25,597 bases of DNA. It comes from an uncultured Oscillibacter sp. Its GTDB lineage: Bacteria; Bacillota; Clostridia; Oscillospirales; Oscillospiraceae. Position numbers and translations under genes: made by a program. The stretch lies in contig CABUDN010000012.1 in the NCBI GenBank assembly GCA_902490355.1, forward strand, positions 1-25,597. Direction: 5' to 3'. The notes beneath the pieces were generated by a model. The model saw nothing but the letters and a program-made list of their open reading frames with translations, was not told where the DNA came from and searched no databases. This document shows, one piece after another, positions 13,012 through 21,662 of this stretch (within the stretch, counting starts at the first letter, position 1; each line of letters starts with the position of its first letter).

Positions 13012-13319
13012 GAAGAGGACTGGTTTGCCTGGTTTTGGCAGCGGTGCTGATGGTCGGCACAGCCTGCGGAGCCAAGCAGGCAGATGCCGCTCAAGACCAG
13101 CAGACCCTCACCGGCACACTCGATGAGGTCAAAAGCTTTATGTTTGTGGTCACGGATGACCAGAACAGCGCGTACGTCTTTCCCACAGAGGAAGGCGACA
13201 CGCCGCCGGGACTTGCGGATGTGTCGGCGGGAGACCGGGTTACCGTCACTTACACCGGAACGCTCTCGGAGCTGGACGGTTTGGATGGAACGGTGGTTTC
13301 CGTGGAAGCGGCAGAATAA
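13008..13319 (+). CDS. Small predicted lipoprotein, third gene of the ECF operon
   Basis: A 103-residue protein of no family I recognise. It has a basic start (MRRG), a hydrophobic stretch (5-18) and C20 in VGTACG, an imperfect lipobox, so it is probably a lipoprotein anchored outside the membrane. The mature part (about 30-103) looks like a small beta-barrel: TLTGTLDEVKSFMFVVTDD, YVFPTEEGD, then DRVTVTYTGTLS and GTVVSVEA, a pattern seen in OB-fold-like domains. The start is GTG 13008, overlapping the rsiV stop by four bases (GTGA), with GAGGGA upstream, so translation is probably coupled. Operon position suggests a role at the envelope in the same stress response (inference). It is followed by a strong terminator. 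Confidence 0.8.
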   Translation: MRRGLVCLVLAAVLMVGTACGAKQADAAQDQQTLTGTLDEVKSFMFVVTDDQNSAYVFPTEEGDTPPGLADVSAGDRVTVTYTGTLSELDGLDGTVVSVEAAE

Positions 13320-13320
13320 G

Positions 13321-13353
13321 AAAAACGGGACGGTGAAAACCGTCCCGTTTTTT
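13321..13353. terminator. Bidirectional terminator between ECF operon and comM
   Basis: ACGGGACGGT (13325-13334) pairs perfectly with ACCGTCCCGT (13339-13348) around a GAAA tetraloop, with As on the left and Ts on the right. It can serve both converging transcripts. Confidence 0.95.
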
Positions 13354-13354
13354 G

Positions 13355-14872
13355 TTATCCCTTCAGAATGTCGGTATTGCGGTATTGGATGGCTTCGGCC
13401 AGATGGTCCGGAGCGATGGCCTGGGCCCCGTCCAGATCCGCAATGGTCCTGGCCACCCGGAGGATGCGGTCATGGGAGCGGGCGGAAAGCCCCATGCGGT
13501 CAAAAGCCTGCGACATCAGGGCATCCCCGGCATCATCCAGGGCGCAGAACCGTGCGATCTGATCCGGCGTCATCTGAGCGTTGCAGGAGATGCCGGTGCC
13601 CTGGAACCGGGCGGCCTGGATGGCCCGGGCCTGATCCACCCGCGCCTTTACGGCCGAAGAGGGCTCCGGTGTTTGCTTGCGGCGCATGGTCTCATATTCC
13701 GCCGGCGGAATGACCACGTGAAGGTCAATGCGGTCCAGCAGGGGGCCGGAGATCTTCTCCACATACCGGGCCACCTCCCGGTCCGAACAGGTGCACCGGC
13801 CGGAGGGATGGCCCCGCCATCCGCACCGGCAGGGGTTCATGGCGCACACCAGCTGGAAGCGGGCGGGCAGATGCAGCGTGCCTCCGGCCCGGGCCACGGT
13901 GACCTCGCCGTCTTCCAGGGGCTGGCGCAGGGCCTCCAGAACATCCCGGTGAAATTCCGGAAGCTCATCCAGAAACAGCACGCCGTTGTGGGCCAGGGAG
14001 ATTTCTCCGGGCCGAAGCATGGGGCCGCCGCCGGTGAGGGCCGCGGCGGAAGCGGTGTGATGGGGGCTGCGGAACGGGCGCCGGGTCAGCAGGGGGTGGA
14101 GGGGATCCGTCAGTCCCGCCACGGACCACACCCCGGATACCGCCAGGGCCTCCTGGCGGGTCATGTCCGGCAGAATGGAGGGCAGGCGCTTGGCCAGCAT
14201 GGATTTGCCGGCGCCCGGAGAGCCGATGAGCAGCAGGTTGTGGCCGCCTGCGGCGGCAATCTCCAGGGCGCGTTTTCCGTTTTCCTGCCCCATGACGTCC
14301 TGCAGATCCGGCAGAGGAGTCCAGTCCTCCTCGGGCTCCCATACGGGAGCGGGGGAGAGGGAAGCTTCGCCTTTGAGATGCGCGGTCAGGGCGGCTACGT
14401 CCGGCACGCCGTAGACTGTCAGTCCCCCGGCCAGAGTGGCTTCGGCGGCGTTTTCCGCGGGAACGAACAGTGTTTGGATGCCGACTTCCCGGGCGGCCAG
14501 TGCCATGGGCAGGATGCCGCTGACGCCCCGCAGAGATCCGGTGAGGGAGAGCTCGCCCAAAAACGCGGCGTGTTCCGGCGGAGGGGGCAGCTCTCCGGAA
14601 GCGGCCAGGATTCCCACAAAAATGGGCAGATCATACAAGGTCCCGGCCTTCTTCTGCCCCGCGGGGGCCAGGTTGACCGTAATCCGGCTGACAGGGAAGC
14701 GGGCGCCGCAGTTTTTCACCGCTGCCCGCACCCGTTCCCGGGCCTCCCGGACCGCCGCATCCGGCAGTCCCACGATATCGAAAGCGGGAAGACCGCCGGA
14801 GAGAAAACACTCGGCCTTTACTTCATATCCTGCGATTCCGTTGAGTCCCAAAGACCGAATGGTTACCACCAT
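13355..14872 (-). CDS. comM: YifB/ComM family Mg-chelatase-like AAA+ ATPase
   Basis: A 505-residue protein with an N-terminal Lon-protease-like fold domain (about 1-165), an AAA+ core with Walker A GSPGAGKS (217-224) and Walker B VLFLDE (298-303), and a C-terminal Mg-chelatase-type helical domain (about 400-500). Four cysteines (C348, C350, C360, C362) in a short insert probably bind zinc. In Haemophilus and Vibrio, ComM is a hexameric helicase that drives branch migration in natural transformation; the family is widespread in non-competent bacteria too. AAAGGAGG (14881-14888) lies eight bases upstream of ATG 14872. The gene is alone, convergent with the ECF operon and divergent from the oxidoreductase gene; no clear promoter was found. 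Confidence 0.93.
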   Translation of the reverse strand: MVVTIRSLGLNGIAGYEVKAECFLSGGLPAFDIVGLPDAAVREARERVRAAVKNCGARFPVSRITVNLAPAGQKKAGTLYDLPIFVGILAASGELPPPPEHAAFLGELSLTGSLRGVSGILPMALAAREVGIQTLFVPAENAAEATLAGGLTVYGVPDVAALTAHLKGEASLSPAPVWEPEEDWTPLPDLQDVMGQENGKRALEIAAAGGHNLLLIGSPGAGKSMLAKRLPSILPDMTRQEALAVSGVWSVAGLTDPLHPLLTRRPFRSPHHTASAAALTGGGPMLRPGEISLAHNGVLFLDELPEFHRDVLEALRQPLEDGEVTVARAGGTLHLPARFQLVCAMNPCRCGWRGHPSGRCTCSDREVARYVEKISGPLLDRIDLHVVIPPAEYETMRRKQTPEPSSAVKARVDQARAIQAARFQGTGISCNAQMTPDQIARFCALDDAGDALMSQAFDRMGLSARSHDRILRVARTIADLDGAQAIAPDHLAEAIQYRNTDILKG

Positions 14873-15015
14873 GATGTGTGCCTCCTTTTTCTTCCCGCGC
14901 AGAAACGGTACGCTGTCAAAAGCTTACCACAAAAAGGAAGCTGAGGGAACACCCGGCTGAGAAAAAATGGAGATCTGCGGGAACGGGACACCTTGCCGGG
15001 GAAAGCGGCAAAAAT

Positions 15016-15033
15016 TTGTGCAAAAAATAACAA
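15016..15033. promoter_or_regulatory. Possible Rex (redox repressor) operator upstream of nifJ
   Basis: TTGTGCAAAAAATAACAA read against the Rex consensus TTGTTAA-N4-TTAACAA matches at 11 of 14 half-site positions when the other strand is used. It ends eight bases before the -35. Position and gene function (NAD-redox-linked fermentation) fit, but AT-rich chance matches occur. Confidence 0.35.
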
Positions 15034-15041
15034 AGGCAATA

Positions 15042-15070
15042 TTTACAGCCGTGGGGACAAGTGTTATAAT
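15042..15070 (+). promoter_or_regulatory. Strong promoter for pyruvate:ferredoxin oxidoreductase
   Basis: -35 TTTACA (15042-15047), a 17-base spacer, and a perfect TATAAT (15065-15070). A leader of about 85 bases follows. Confidence 0.9.
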
Positions 15071-15123
15071 ATTACCGCATGAAAATTCGGGGGGAGAGAG
15101 TCCGGATTTCGTGTTTGGCAAGA

Positions 15124-15140
15124 TGCTGCCGCAGGCAGCA
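15124..15140 (+). other. Leader hairpin ahead of the nifJ ribosome site
   Basis: TGCTGCC (15124-15130) pairs with GGCAGCA (15134-15140) around GCA, six bases before AGGAGGT (15147-15153). It resembles 5' hairpins that protect abundant mRNAs; the function is inference. Confidence 0.5.
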
Positions 15141-15161
15141 AATTATAGGAGGTAAGAGTTT

Positions 15162-18100
15162 ATGGCAAGAAAGTTCAAGTCCATGGACGGTAACAACGCG
15201 GCCGCATATGTCAGCTATGCGTTTACCGAAGTGGCGGGAATCTATCCGATTACCCCGTCCTCTCCCATGGCAGACTTGGTGGATCAGTGGGCCGCCGCTG
15301 GTCAGAAGAACATTTTCGGTACCACCGTCAAGGTGTGTGAGATGCAGTCCGAAGCTGGCGCCGCTGGTACGGTCCACGGCTCCCTGGCCGCCGGTGCAAT
15401 GACCACCACCTACACCGCCTCTCAGGGCCTGCTGCTGATGATCCCCAACATGTACAAGATCGCCGGCGAGCTGCTGCCCTGCGTGTTCCATGTTTCTGCC
15501 CGTACGGTTTCCACCCACGCGCTGAACATCTTCGGCGATCACTCCGACGTCATGGCCTGCCGTCAGACCGGCTTTGCCATGCTCTGCGAGAATGATCCTC
15601 AGGAGGTCATGGACCTCTCCCCCGTGGCGCATCTGGCTGCCATCGAGGGCCGCGTTCCCTTCATCAACTTCTTCGACGGCTTCCGGACCTCTCACGAGAT
15701 CCAGAAGGTCGCTGCCTGGGATTATGACGATCTCAAGGAAATGTGCGACATGGACGCCGTGGACGCTTTCCGCAAGCATGCGCTCAATCCCGAGCATCCC
15801 AACATGCGCGGCTCCCACGAAAACGGCGACATCTTCTTCCAGCATCGCGAGGCCTGCAACCCCTACTACGACGCTCTGCCCGCCGTGGTGGAGAAGTACA
15901 TGGACAAGGTCAACGCCAAGCTGGGCACCGACTATAAGCTCTTCAACTACTATGGCGCTCCCGACGCTGAGCGGGTCATCATTGCCATGGGCTCCATCTG
16001 CAACGTCGCCGAGGAGGTCATCGATTACATGACCGCGCACGGCGAGAAGGTCGGTATGGTGAAGGTGCGTCTGTACCGTCCCTTCCGGGCTGACCGCCTG
16101 ATCGAGGCCATCCCCGCCACCTGCAAGAAGATCGCCGTTCTGGACCGCACCAAGGAGCCCGGCGCTCTGGGCGAGCCCCTGTACATGGACGTGGTCACCG
16201 CTCTGGCCAACGCCGGCAAGACCGACATCCAGGTCATCGGCGGCCGTTATGGTCTGGGCTCCAAGGATACGCCTCCCGCTTCCGTGTTTGCTGTGTATGA
16301 TGAGCTGACGAAGGACGAGATGAAGCGTCAGTTCACCATCGGCATCGTGGACGATGTGACCCACCTCAGCCTCGAGGAGAAGCCCGCTCCCGGCGTTGCC
16401 GCGGAAGGCACCATCGAGTGCAAGTTCTGGGGTCTGGGCGGCGACGGTACCGTGGGCGCCAACAAGAACTCCATCAAGATCATCGGCGACCATACCGACA
16501 AGTTTGTCCAGGCGTACTTCCAGTACGACTCCAAGAAGACCGGCGGCGTGACCGTCAGCCACCTGCGCTTCGGCGACAAGCCCATCAAGTCCTCCTATTA
16601 CATCAACAAGGCTGACTTCGTGGCCTGCCACGTGCCCGCCTACATCACCAAGCACTTCCCCATCGTCCGTGACGTCAAGCCCGGCGGCACCTTCCTCATC
16701 AACTGCCAGTGGAGCGCTGAGGAGCTGGGCCATCATCTCGATGCCGCTTCCAAGCGCTACATTGCCGCCAACAACATCCAGGTCTACACCATCAACGCCA
16801 TCGACCTGGCCAAGGAGATCGGCATGGGCAAGCGCACCAACACGATTCTCCAGTCCGCGTTCTTCGCTCTGGCCAACGTGCTGCCCGCCGATCAGGCCAT
16901 CCAGTACATGAAGGACGCCGCCACCCACTCCTACCTGAAGAAGGGCCAGGACGTGGTGGATATGAACCACAAGGCCATCGACGCCGGTGCCACCGCCTTC
17001 AAGAAGTTCGATGTGCCCGCCGACTGGGCCAACGCTGTGGATGAGGCCGACAACACGGTTCTCGCCGGCAAGCCCGAGCTGGTGGAGCAGGTCAAGAACA
17101 TCCTGGATCCCGTTGGCAAGATGGACGGCGACAGCCTGCCCGTTTCTGCCTTCGTCAAGCACGTGGACGGCCAGTTCGAGCTGGGCGCTTCCGCTTATGA
17201 AAAGCGCGGCGTTGCCGTGACCGTTCCCACCTGGGATTCCACCAAGTGCATCCAGTGCAACAACTGCGCCTATGTCTGCCCCCATGCCACCATCCGTCCC
17301 TACGCTCTGACCGCGGAAGAGGCTGCTGCTGCACCCGCCGCTGCCAAGATCGTGGACATCAAGGCCGGCAAGGGCAAGGGCGTGTACCAGTACACCATGG
17401 CCGTGTCTCCTCTGGACTGCATGGGCTGCGCCGTGTGCGTGGGCCAGTGCCCCGTGGGCGCTCTGACCATGGTTCCTCAGGAGCAGGAAGCTGCCCAGCA
17501 GGAAGTGTGGAGCTACTGCGTGGACAAGGTCTCCGAGAAGAAGGATATGCAGGACGACACCGTCAAGGGCAGCCAGTTCCGTCAGCCCATGCTGGAGTTC
17601 TCCGGCTCCTGCGCCGGCTGCGCTGAGACCAGCTATGCCCGCCTGATCACCCAGCTCTTCGGCGATCATATGTATATCTCCAACGCCACCGGCTGCTCCT
17701 CCATCTGGGGCGGTCCTGCGGCTACCTCTCCCTACTGCACCAACAAGGAAGGCCACGGCCCCGCCTGGTCCAACTCCCTGTTTGAGGACAACGCCGAGCA
17801 CGGCCTGGGCATGTATCTGGGCCAGCAGGCTGTCCGTACCCGTCTGGCTGAGAAGATCCGCGAGCTCGCCGGTGTGACCGAGAGCGCCGAGAAGAAGGCT
17901 GCCTGCGAGGAATACCTGAACACCATGGAAGACTATGAGGCCAACAAGGCTGCTACCGACAAGCTGGTGGCGGCTCTCGAGGCGGATCCCGACTGCCCGT
18001 ACAGCAAGGAGATCCTGGCCGACAAGGAATACCTGGTCAAGAAGTCCCTGTGGATCTTCGGCGGCGACGGCTGGGCTTACGACATCGGCTTCGGCGGCGT

Positions 18101-18689
18101 GGACCATGTCCTGGCCTCCGGCAACGATGTGAACATCTTCGTCTTCGATACCGAGGTGTACTCCAACACCGGCGGACAGGCTTCCAAGGCCTCCAACATC
18201 GGTCAGGTGGCACAGTTCGCCGCAGCCGGTAAGGAGATCAAGAAGAAGTCCCTGGCGGAGATCGCCATGAGCTACGGCTACATCTATGTGGCTCAGATCG
18301 CCATGGGCGCCAACCCCGCTCAGACCCTCAAGGCCATCAAGGAGGCCGAGGCCTATCACGGTCCTTCCCTGATCATCGGCTATGCTCCCTGCGAGATGCA
18401 CTCCATCAAGGGCGGCATGACCAACTGCCAGAAGGAAATGAAGAAGGCCGTCGAGTGCGGTTACTGGAACCTGTTCCGGTTCAACCCCGCTGCCGAGGGC
18501 GCCAAGTTCACCCTGGACTCCAAGGAGCCCAAGGGCGGTTATCAGGAGTTCCTGATGAACGAGGCCCGTTACAGCCGTCTGACCCGCGAGTTCCCCGACC
18601 GCGCCAGCGAGCTGTTCCAGCGCAACGAGAAGAGCGCCATGGAGCGTTACGAGCACCTGCTCAAGCTCAAGGAAATGTATCAGGGCTAA
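15162..18689 (+). CDS. nifJ: Pyruvate:ferredoxin (flavodoxin) oxidoreductase, single-chain
   Basis: A 1175-residue fused enzyme that oxidises pyruvate with CoA to acetyl-CoA and CO2 while reducing ferredoxin, the main pyruvate exit in anaerobic Clostridia. The N-terminal pyruvate-binding domain shows YPITPSSPM (28-36). The ferredoxin-like insert has two [4Fe-4S] motifs starting at C696 (CIQCNNCAYVCP) and C753 (CMGCAVCVGQCP). The C-terminal TPP domain has the third-cluster CAGC from C817 and the TPP/Mg motif GDGWAYDIGFGG at about 967, then SNTGGQ. Length is normal for the family. AGGAGGT precedes ATG 15162. Codon use is sharply biased to C-ending codons and avoids TTA, CTA and TCA, unlike its neighbours, as expected for a very highly expressed gene. 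Monocistronic, with strong promoter and terminator. Confidence 0.97.
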   Translation: MARKFKSMDGNNAAAYVSYAFTEVAGIYPITPSSPMADLVDQWAAAGQKNIFGTTVKVCEMQSEAGAAGTVHGSLAAGAMTTTYTASQGLLLMIPNMYKIAGELLPCVFHVSARTVSTHALNIFGDHSDVMACRQTGFAMLCENDPQEVMDLSPVAHLAAIEGRVPFINFFDGFRTSHEIQKVAAWDYDDLKEMCDMDAVDAFRKHALNPEHPNMRGSHENGDIFFQHREACNPYYDALPAVVEKYMDKVNAKLGTDYKLFNYYGAPDAERVIIAMGSICNVAEEVIDYMTAHGEKVGMVKVRLYRPFRADRLIEAIPATCKKIAVLDRTKEPGALGEPLYMDVVTALANAGKTDIQVIGGRYGLGSKDTPPASVFAVYDELTKDEMKRQFTIGIVDDVTHLSLEEKPAPGVAAEGTIECKFWGLGGDGTVGANKNSIKIIGDHTDKFVQAYFQYDSKKTGGVTVSHLRFGDKPIKSSYYINKADFVACHVPAYITKHFPIVRDVKPGGTFLINCQWSAEELGHHLDAASKRYIAANNIQVYTINAIDLAKEIGMGKRTNTILQSAFFALANVLPADQAIQYMKDAATHSYLKKGQDVVDMNHKAIDAGATAFKKFDVPADWANAVDEADNTVLAGKPELVEQVKNILDPVGKMDGDSLPVSAFVKHVDGQFELGASAYEKRGVAVTVPTWDSTKCIQCNNCAYVCPHATIRPYALTAEEAAAAPAAAKIVDIKAGKGKGVYQYTMAVSPLDCMGCAVCVGQCPVGALTMVPQEQEAAQQEVWSYCVDKVSEKKDMQDDTVKGSQFRQPMLEFSGSCAGCAETSYARLITQLFGDHMYISNATGCSSIWGGPAATSPYCTNKEGHGPAWSNSLFEDNAEHGLGMYLGQQAVRTRLAEKIRELAGVTESAEKKAACEEYLNTMEDYEANKAATDKLVAALEADPDCPYSKEILADKEYLVKKSLWIFGGDGWAYDIGFGGVDHVLASGNDVNIFVFDTEVYSNTGGQASKASNIGQVAQFAAAGKEIKKKSLAEIAMSYGYIYVAQIAMGANPAQTLKAIKEAEAYHGPSLIIGYAPCEMHSIKGGMTNCQKEMKKAVECGYWNLFRFNPAAEGAKFTLDSKEPKGGYQEFLMNEARYSRLTREFPDRASELFQRNEKSAMERYEHLLKLKEMYQG

Positions 18690-18707
18690 GAGCCGGTTTC
18701 CAAGTGC

Positions 18708-18743
18708 AAAAAGACCGCGGGAAATTTTCCCGCGGTCTTTTTT
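18708..18743. terminator. Strong terminator after nifJ
   Basis: GACCGCGGGAAA (18713-18724) pairs with TTTCCCGCGGTC (18726-18737), extended by A-T pairs, with Ts from 18738 to 18743. The loop is very tight. Confidence 0.94.
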
Positions 18744-18784
18744 ACAATTTCTTTATAAAAGTGCCCACGTTCACAAAAAAGTAA

Positions 18785-18813
18785 TAGATTTACCCGGCAG
18801 GATACGGTATAAT
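18785..18813 (+). promoter_or_regulatory. Candidate promoter for the sulfatase gene
   Basis: A perfect -10 TATAAT (18808-18813) lies 24 bases upstream of the start. A weak -35, TAGATT (18785-18790), is at 17 bases. The GGATACGG preceding the -10 closely resembles the extended -10 regions at 152-166 and 7691-7705. Confidence 0.65.
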
Positions 18814-18837
18814 CACAGCCGGAAAGAAGGTCGATCC

Positions 18838-20850
18838 ATGAGACAAGATCCTCCGACTCCGAATGCCCGGCATTCGCACAAGCGCATTGCGCTTGTGGAT
18901 CTACCGCTGGTAGCCCTGGTGGTAACGCTGGTGGTGGAGCTGTTTAACCATAAAGCCTTTACCGATGGTCTGGAGAGCTTTGCGGCATTTGCCACAGAGC
19001 ATCCCCTGGCACTGGTCACGGATTTTTTGATTGTACTGGCGACCCTGACGCCGGCGGTGTTTCTGCGCCGCCGGGTGTTTTACACGTCTCTGGTAGCCAT
19101 TCTTTGGCTCATCGGCGGTACCGCCAACGGGTTTATCCTGCTCAACCGGATGACGCCCTTTACCATGGCGGACCTGACCGTCCTCAACAGCGGATTGGAT
19201 ACCCTGCCCAATTACCTCTCGACGGGGTATATCGTGCTGTTGGCGGTTGCGGTGGGTGTGACGGTAGTGGTATTGGCCCTGCTGTTCTGGAAGGGCCCCC
19301 GAAACCAGGTTCCCAGCCGGAAGCGCCTTTACGGCGGCATTCTGGCCATGCTGATGAATCTGGGCGTTTTGTGCTGCGTTTGGGCGGCGGCCTTCCAGAC
19401 CGATCAGCTCTCCACGGTGTTTTCCAACCTGGCAACGGCCTATGAGGATTACGGGTTTTCCTATTGCTTTTTGCAGACCTGGCTCAACAAAGGAATCTCA
19501 CAGCCCATGGGATACGGTTCCCGCAGTGTAGAACGGGTTGAGAGTATGGTGGAAAAGCTGGCGGCAGAGGCGCAGACCGGTGTCCCGCAGACGGATGTGA
19601 ATGTAATTTATGTGCAGCTGGAATCGTTTATTGATCCGTCCCTCATCCAGGGGCTGACGCTTTCCGAAGACCCGGTTCCCAACTGGACGGAATTGTCGGA
19701 ACACTACAGTACCGGCGCCCTCACGGTGCCGGTGGTAGGCGCAGGCACAGCCAATACGGAGTGCGAGGTTCTGACGGGTATGAGCACGCGCTTTTTCGGA
19801 CCCGGCGAGTATCCTTATGAGACCCGCCTGCGGGACCGGACGGTGGAATCCGTGGCCTATGACCTCAAGGAGGCCGGATATGCGGCTCATGCGATCCACA
19901 ACCACAACGCCACATTTTACAGCCGCAATGAAGTGTACGCCAATTTGGGCTTTGACGATTTTACCGCTCTGGAATACATGCCCCAGGTGAAAACCACACC
20001 CCAGAACTGGGCCAAGGACGAGATCCTGACCGGGCAGATTCTCAAGGCGCTGAACACCACGCCCAATCAGGCGGACCTGGTCTTTACGGTTTCGGTTCAG
20101 GGACATGGCAAGTATCCCCTGGAGCCCGTCCTGGAAAATCCGGAGATTTCCGTGATCTCCTGTCCCGATGAGCGGTTCCGCTATGCGGCGGAATATTATG
20201 TCAATCAGGTGCACGAGATGGATGCCTTCATCGGCACCCTGACAGATGCGCTGGAGCGGCGGGAGGAGCGAACGGTGCTGGTGCTTTACGGCGACCACCT
20301 GCCCGCCTTGGGATTGGAAGCGTCGGATATGGAGAGCGGAACGCTCTTTTCCACAGAGTACATTATTTGGGACAATTTCGGCTTGGAAAAGCAGGACCAG
20401 GATTTGACGGCATATCAGCTCACCAGTGAAGTTTTGGGACGGCTGAACATTACCAATGGCGTGATCAACCAGTTCCATCAGTTCTGCCGGGAGCAGTCTA
20501 CTTACCGCAGAGATCTGGAGCTGCTGCAGTACGATGTCCTCTACGGGAAGAAGTACCTCTACGATGGCCAGATGCCGTATGAGCCCTCCCAGATGCAGCT
20601 GGGGATGTCGCCCATCGAGATCCAGAGACTGTTTGAACTGGGCGGGGAATGGTATGTCAGCGGTGTGAATTTTTCCCCGTACTGCCGCGTGATGTCCGGC
20701 AGCCGGCAGCTGGATACCGTGTACATGTCCGCCCAACTGCTCAAAGTGACCGAGGATCCGGAGACAGACAACGCAGAGGATTTGTCGATCCGGGTAGTGG
20801 ATAAGCACAATGAGGTCCTGACGGATACAGCGGAGCAGCGGGCTTCGTGA
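18838..20850 (+). CDS. LTA synthase family sulfatase (membrane phosphoglycerol transferase-like)
   Basis: A 670-residue membrane enzyme. Five hydrophobic helices lie in residues 17-185 (about 17-37, 55-77, 83-103, 130-151 and 164-186), followed by an extracellular sulfatase-fold domain. The metal and catalytic residues of the LtaS family are visible: E262 in VQLESF, the nucleophile T304 in GAGTANTE, and D486/H487 in YGDHLPALG. LtaS enzymes polymerise glycerol phosphate from phosphatidylglycerol onto lipoteichoic acid or related envelope polymers. A C-terminal stretch (about 595-655) with GGEWYVSGVNFSPYCRVM resembles the extra domain of clostridial homologues. AAAGAAGG (18823-18830) precedes ATG 18838. 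It stands alone between two terminators. Whether the product is LTA or another polymer is unknown. Confidence 0.9.
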   Translation: MRQDPPTPNARHSHKRIALVDLPLVALVVTLVVELFNHKAFTDGLESFAAFATEHPLALVTDFLIVLATLTPAVFLRRRVFYTSLVAILWLIGGTANGFILLNRMTPFTMADLTVLNSGLDTLPNYLSTGYIVLLAVAVGVTVVVLALLFWKGPRNQVPSRKRLYGGILAMLMNLGVLCCVWAAAFQTDQLSTVFSNLATAYEDYGFSYCFLQTWLNKGISQPMGYGSRSVERVESMVEKLAAEAQTGVPQTDVNVIYVQLESFIDPSLIQGLTLSEDPVPNWTELSEHYSTGALTVPVVGAGTANTECEVLTGMSTRFFGPGEYPYETRLRDRTVESVAYDLKEAGYAAHAIHNHNATFYSRNEVYANLGFDDFTALEYMPQVKTTPQNWAKDEILTGQILKALNTTPNQADLVFTVSVQGHGKYPLEPVLENPEISVISCPDERFRYAAEYYVNQVHEMDAFIGTLTDALERREERTVLVLYGDHLPALGLEASDMESGTLFSTEYIIWDNFGLEKQDQDLTAYQLTSEVLGRLNITNGVINQFHQFCREQSTYRRDLELLQYDVLYGKKYLYDGQMPYEPSQMQLGMSPIEIQRLFELGGEWYVSGVNFSPYCRVMSGSRQLDTVYMSAQLLKVTEDPETDNAEDLSIRVVDKHNEVLTDTAEQRAS

Positions 20851-20883
20851 GAGAAATTTAACCGCTTGTGCTGCGAACATAAG

Positions 20884-20918
20884 AAAAAGCGGGCGTCCAC
20901 TCAGGACGCCCGCTTTTT
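20884..20918. terminator. Bidirectional terminator between sulfatase and gatD-like gene
   Basis: A perfect 15-bp stem (20884-20898 with 20904-20918, loop ACTCA) flanked by five As and five Ts. It ends both converging transcripts. Confidence 0.95.
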
Positions 20919-20927
20919 GCTGTTTGC

Positions 20928-21659
20928 TTATGCTTTGCACCGCAGCTGCAATTGATGTTCCGTGACGGCATAGGCTTCCTGCGCCCAGGGGTCCCGGGGG
21001 AAGGGAGCCGGAATCTCCGCGCCCCGGCGGCTCAGGATCACGGAGGCGACCGTCTCCAGCATGCGGGGATTTTTCACCAGCAGGGGACCGGTCAGCTCCG
21101 AGGCAAACACGTTGGCCTGATGAAACCCCTCGCTGCCGCGGGGACCTTCATTGCCGAACCCCATGGCCAAAGCGGTGAGCAGAGGGGTTTGTACACCGCG
21201 GATCACAGAGCACTTGTTCATAAAGCCCACGACGGCTTCGGGATAGAGGTCCGTCGTACCGTAGACGTCTTCGACAAACCGGCGCGTACCCTGCACGCTG
21301 GTAAAATCGGCCAGAGCAATGCCGTCGAAGGTGGCGCCGCTGCTGTCGGTAATGGCAGCGCCCAGCAGTTCCATGGCGGTTCCGGCAAAAAACACCGGCA
21401 TCCCGTCGGATGCGGCGGAGCGGATCTCTCCGGCCAGGGGGGCCAGGGAGTCCATGGCGGCCTTCTGGCTGCGCTCGGTGCCGGCGCCCATGAACAGAAG
21501 GTCTGCTTCAGCCAGGGAAGCGCGCTCGCCGGGGGCCAGAGGCGTCAGTGTGACGGTGTGGCCCAGCTGCTCCAGAAGCCTGCGCAGTACGCAGAGATTG
21601 GCGTAGCTGCCGTAGAGGCTCATCAAATCGGGATAGAAATGCACAAACCGGAATTCCAT
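20928..21659 (-). CDS. GatD-like (CobB/CobQ-type) amidotransferase subunit lacking catalytic residues
   Basis: A 243-residue protein whose layout matches GatD, the glutaminase that feeds ammonia to MurT to amidate D-glutamate of lipid II. Its N-terminus (YPDLMSLYG), ADLLFMGAGTERSQ, VVGFMN and SELTGPLLVKNP align by eye with GatD. The two catalytic residues are not there: the nucleophile Cys of the usual CGGYQ-type motif corresponds to A92 in FFAGTAMELLG, and the His of the usual HGPLL motif corresponds to T190 in LTGPLL. Only C23, C150 and C241 exist, none at the right place. ATG 21659 lies three bases after the murT-like stop, with AGGAGG upstream. It is the last gene of the operon. Alternatives: ammonia taken free from the cell, or a structural partner only. 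Confidence 0.82.
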   Translation of the reverse strand: MEFRFVHFYPDLMSLYGSYANLCVLRRLLEQLGHTVTLTPLAPGERASLAEADLLFMGAGTERSQKAAMDSLAPLAGEIRSAASDGMPVFFAGTAMELLGAAITDSSGATFDGIALADFTSVQGTRRFVEDVYGTTDLYPEAVVGFMNKCSVIRGVQTPLLTALAMGFGNEGPRGSEGFHQANVFASELTGPLLVKNPRMLETVASVILSRRGAEIPAPFPRDPWAQEAYAVTEHQLQLRCKA

Positions 21660-21662
21660 GGC

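Noticed and set aside
14891..14919. TTGACA on the minus strand upstream of comM as a promoter
   Set aside because: At 16-18 bases downstream the sequence is GGGAAG-like with no plausible -10, and it lies nearly on the ribosome site.
15072..18656. A 1194-codon open frame on the minus strand across the whole nifJ gene
   Set aside because: It is in exact codon register with nifJ, so stops would appear only where nifJ uses TTA, CTA or TCA codons, which this highly biased gene avoids. The translation is low-complexity (Leu, Gly, Val, His) and resembles no protein.
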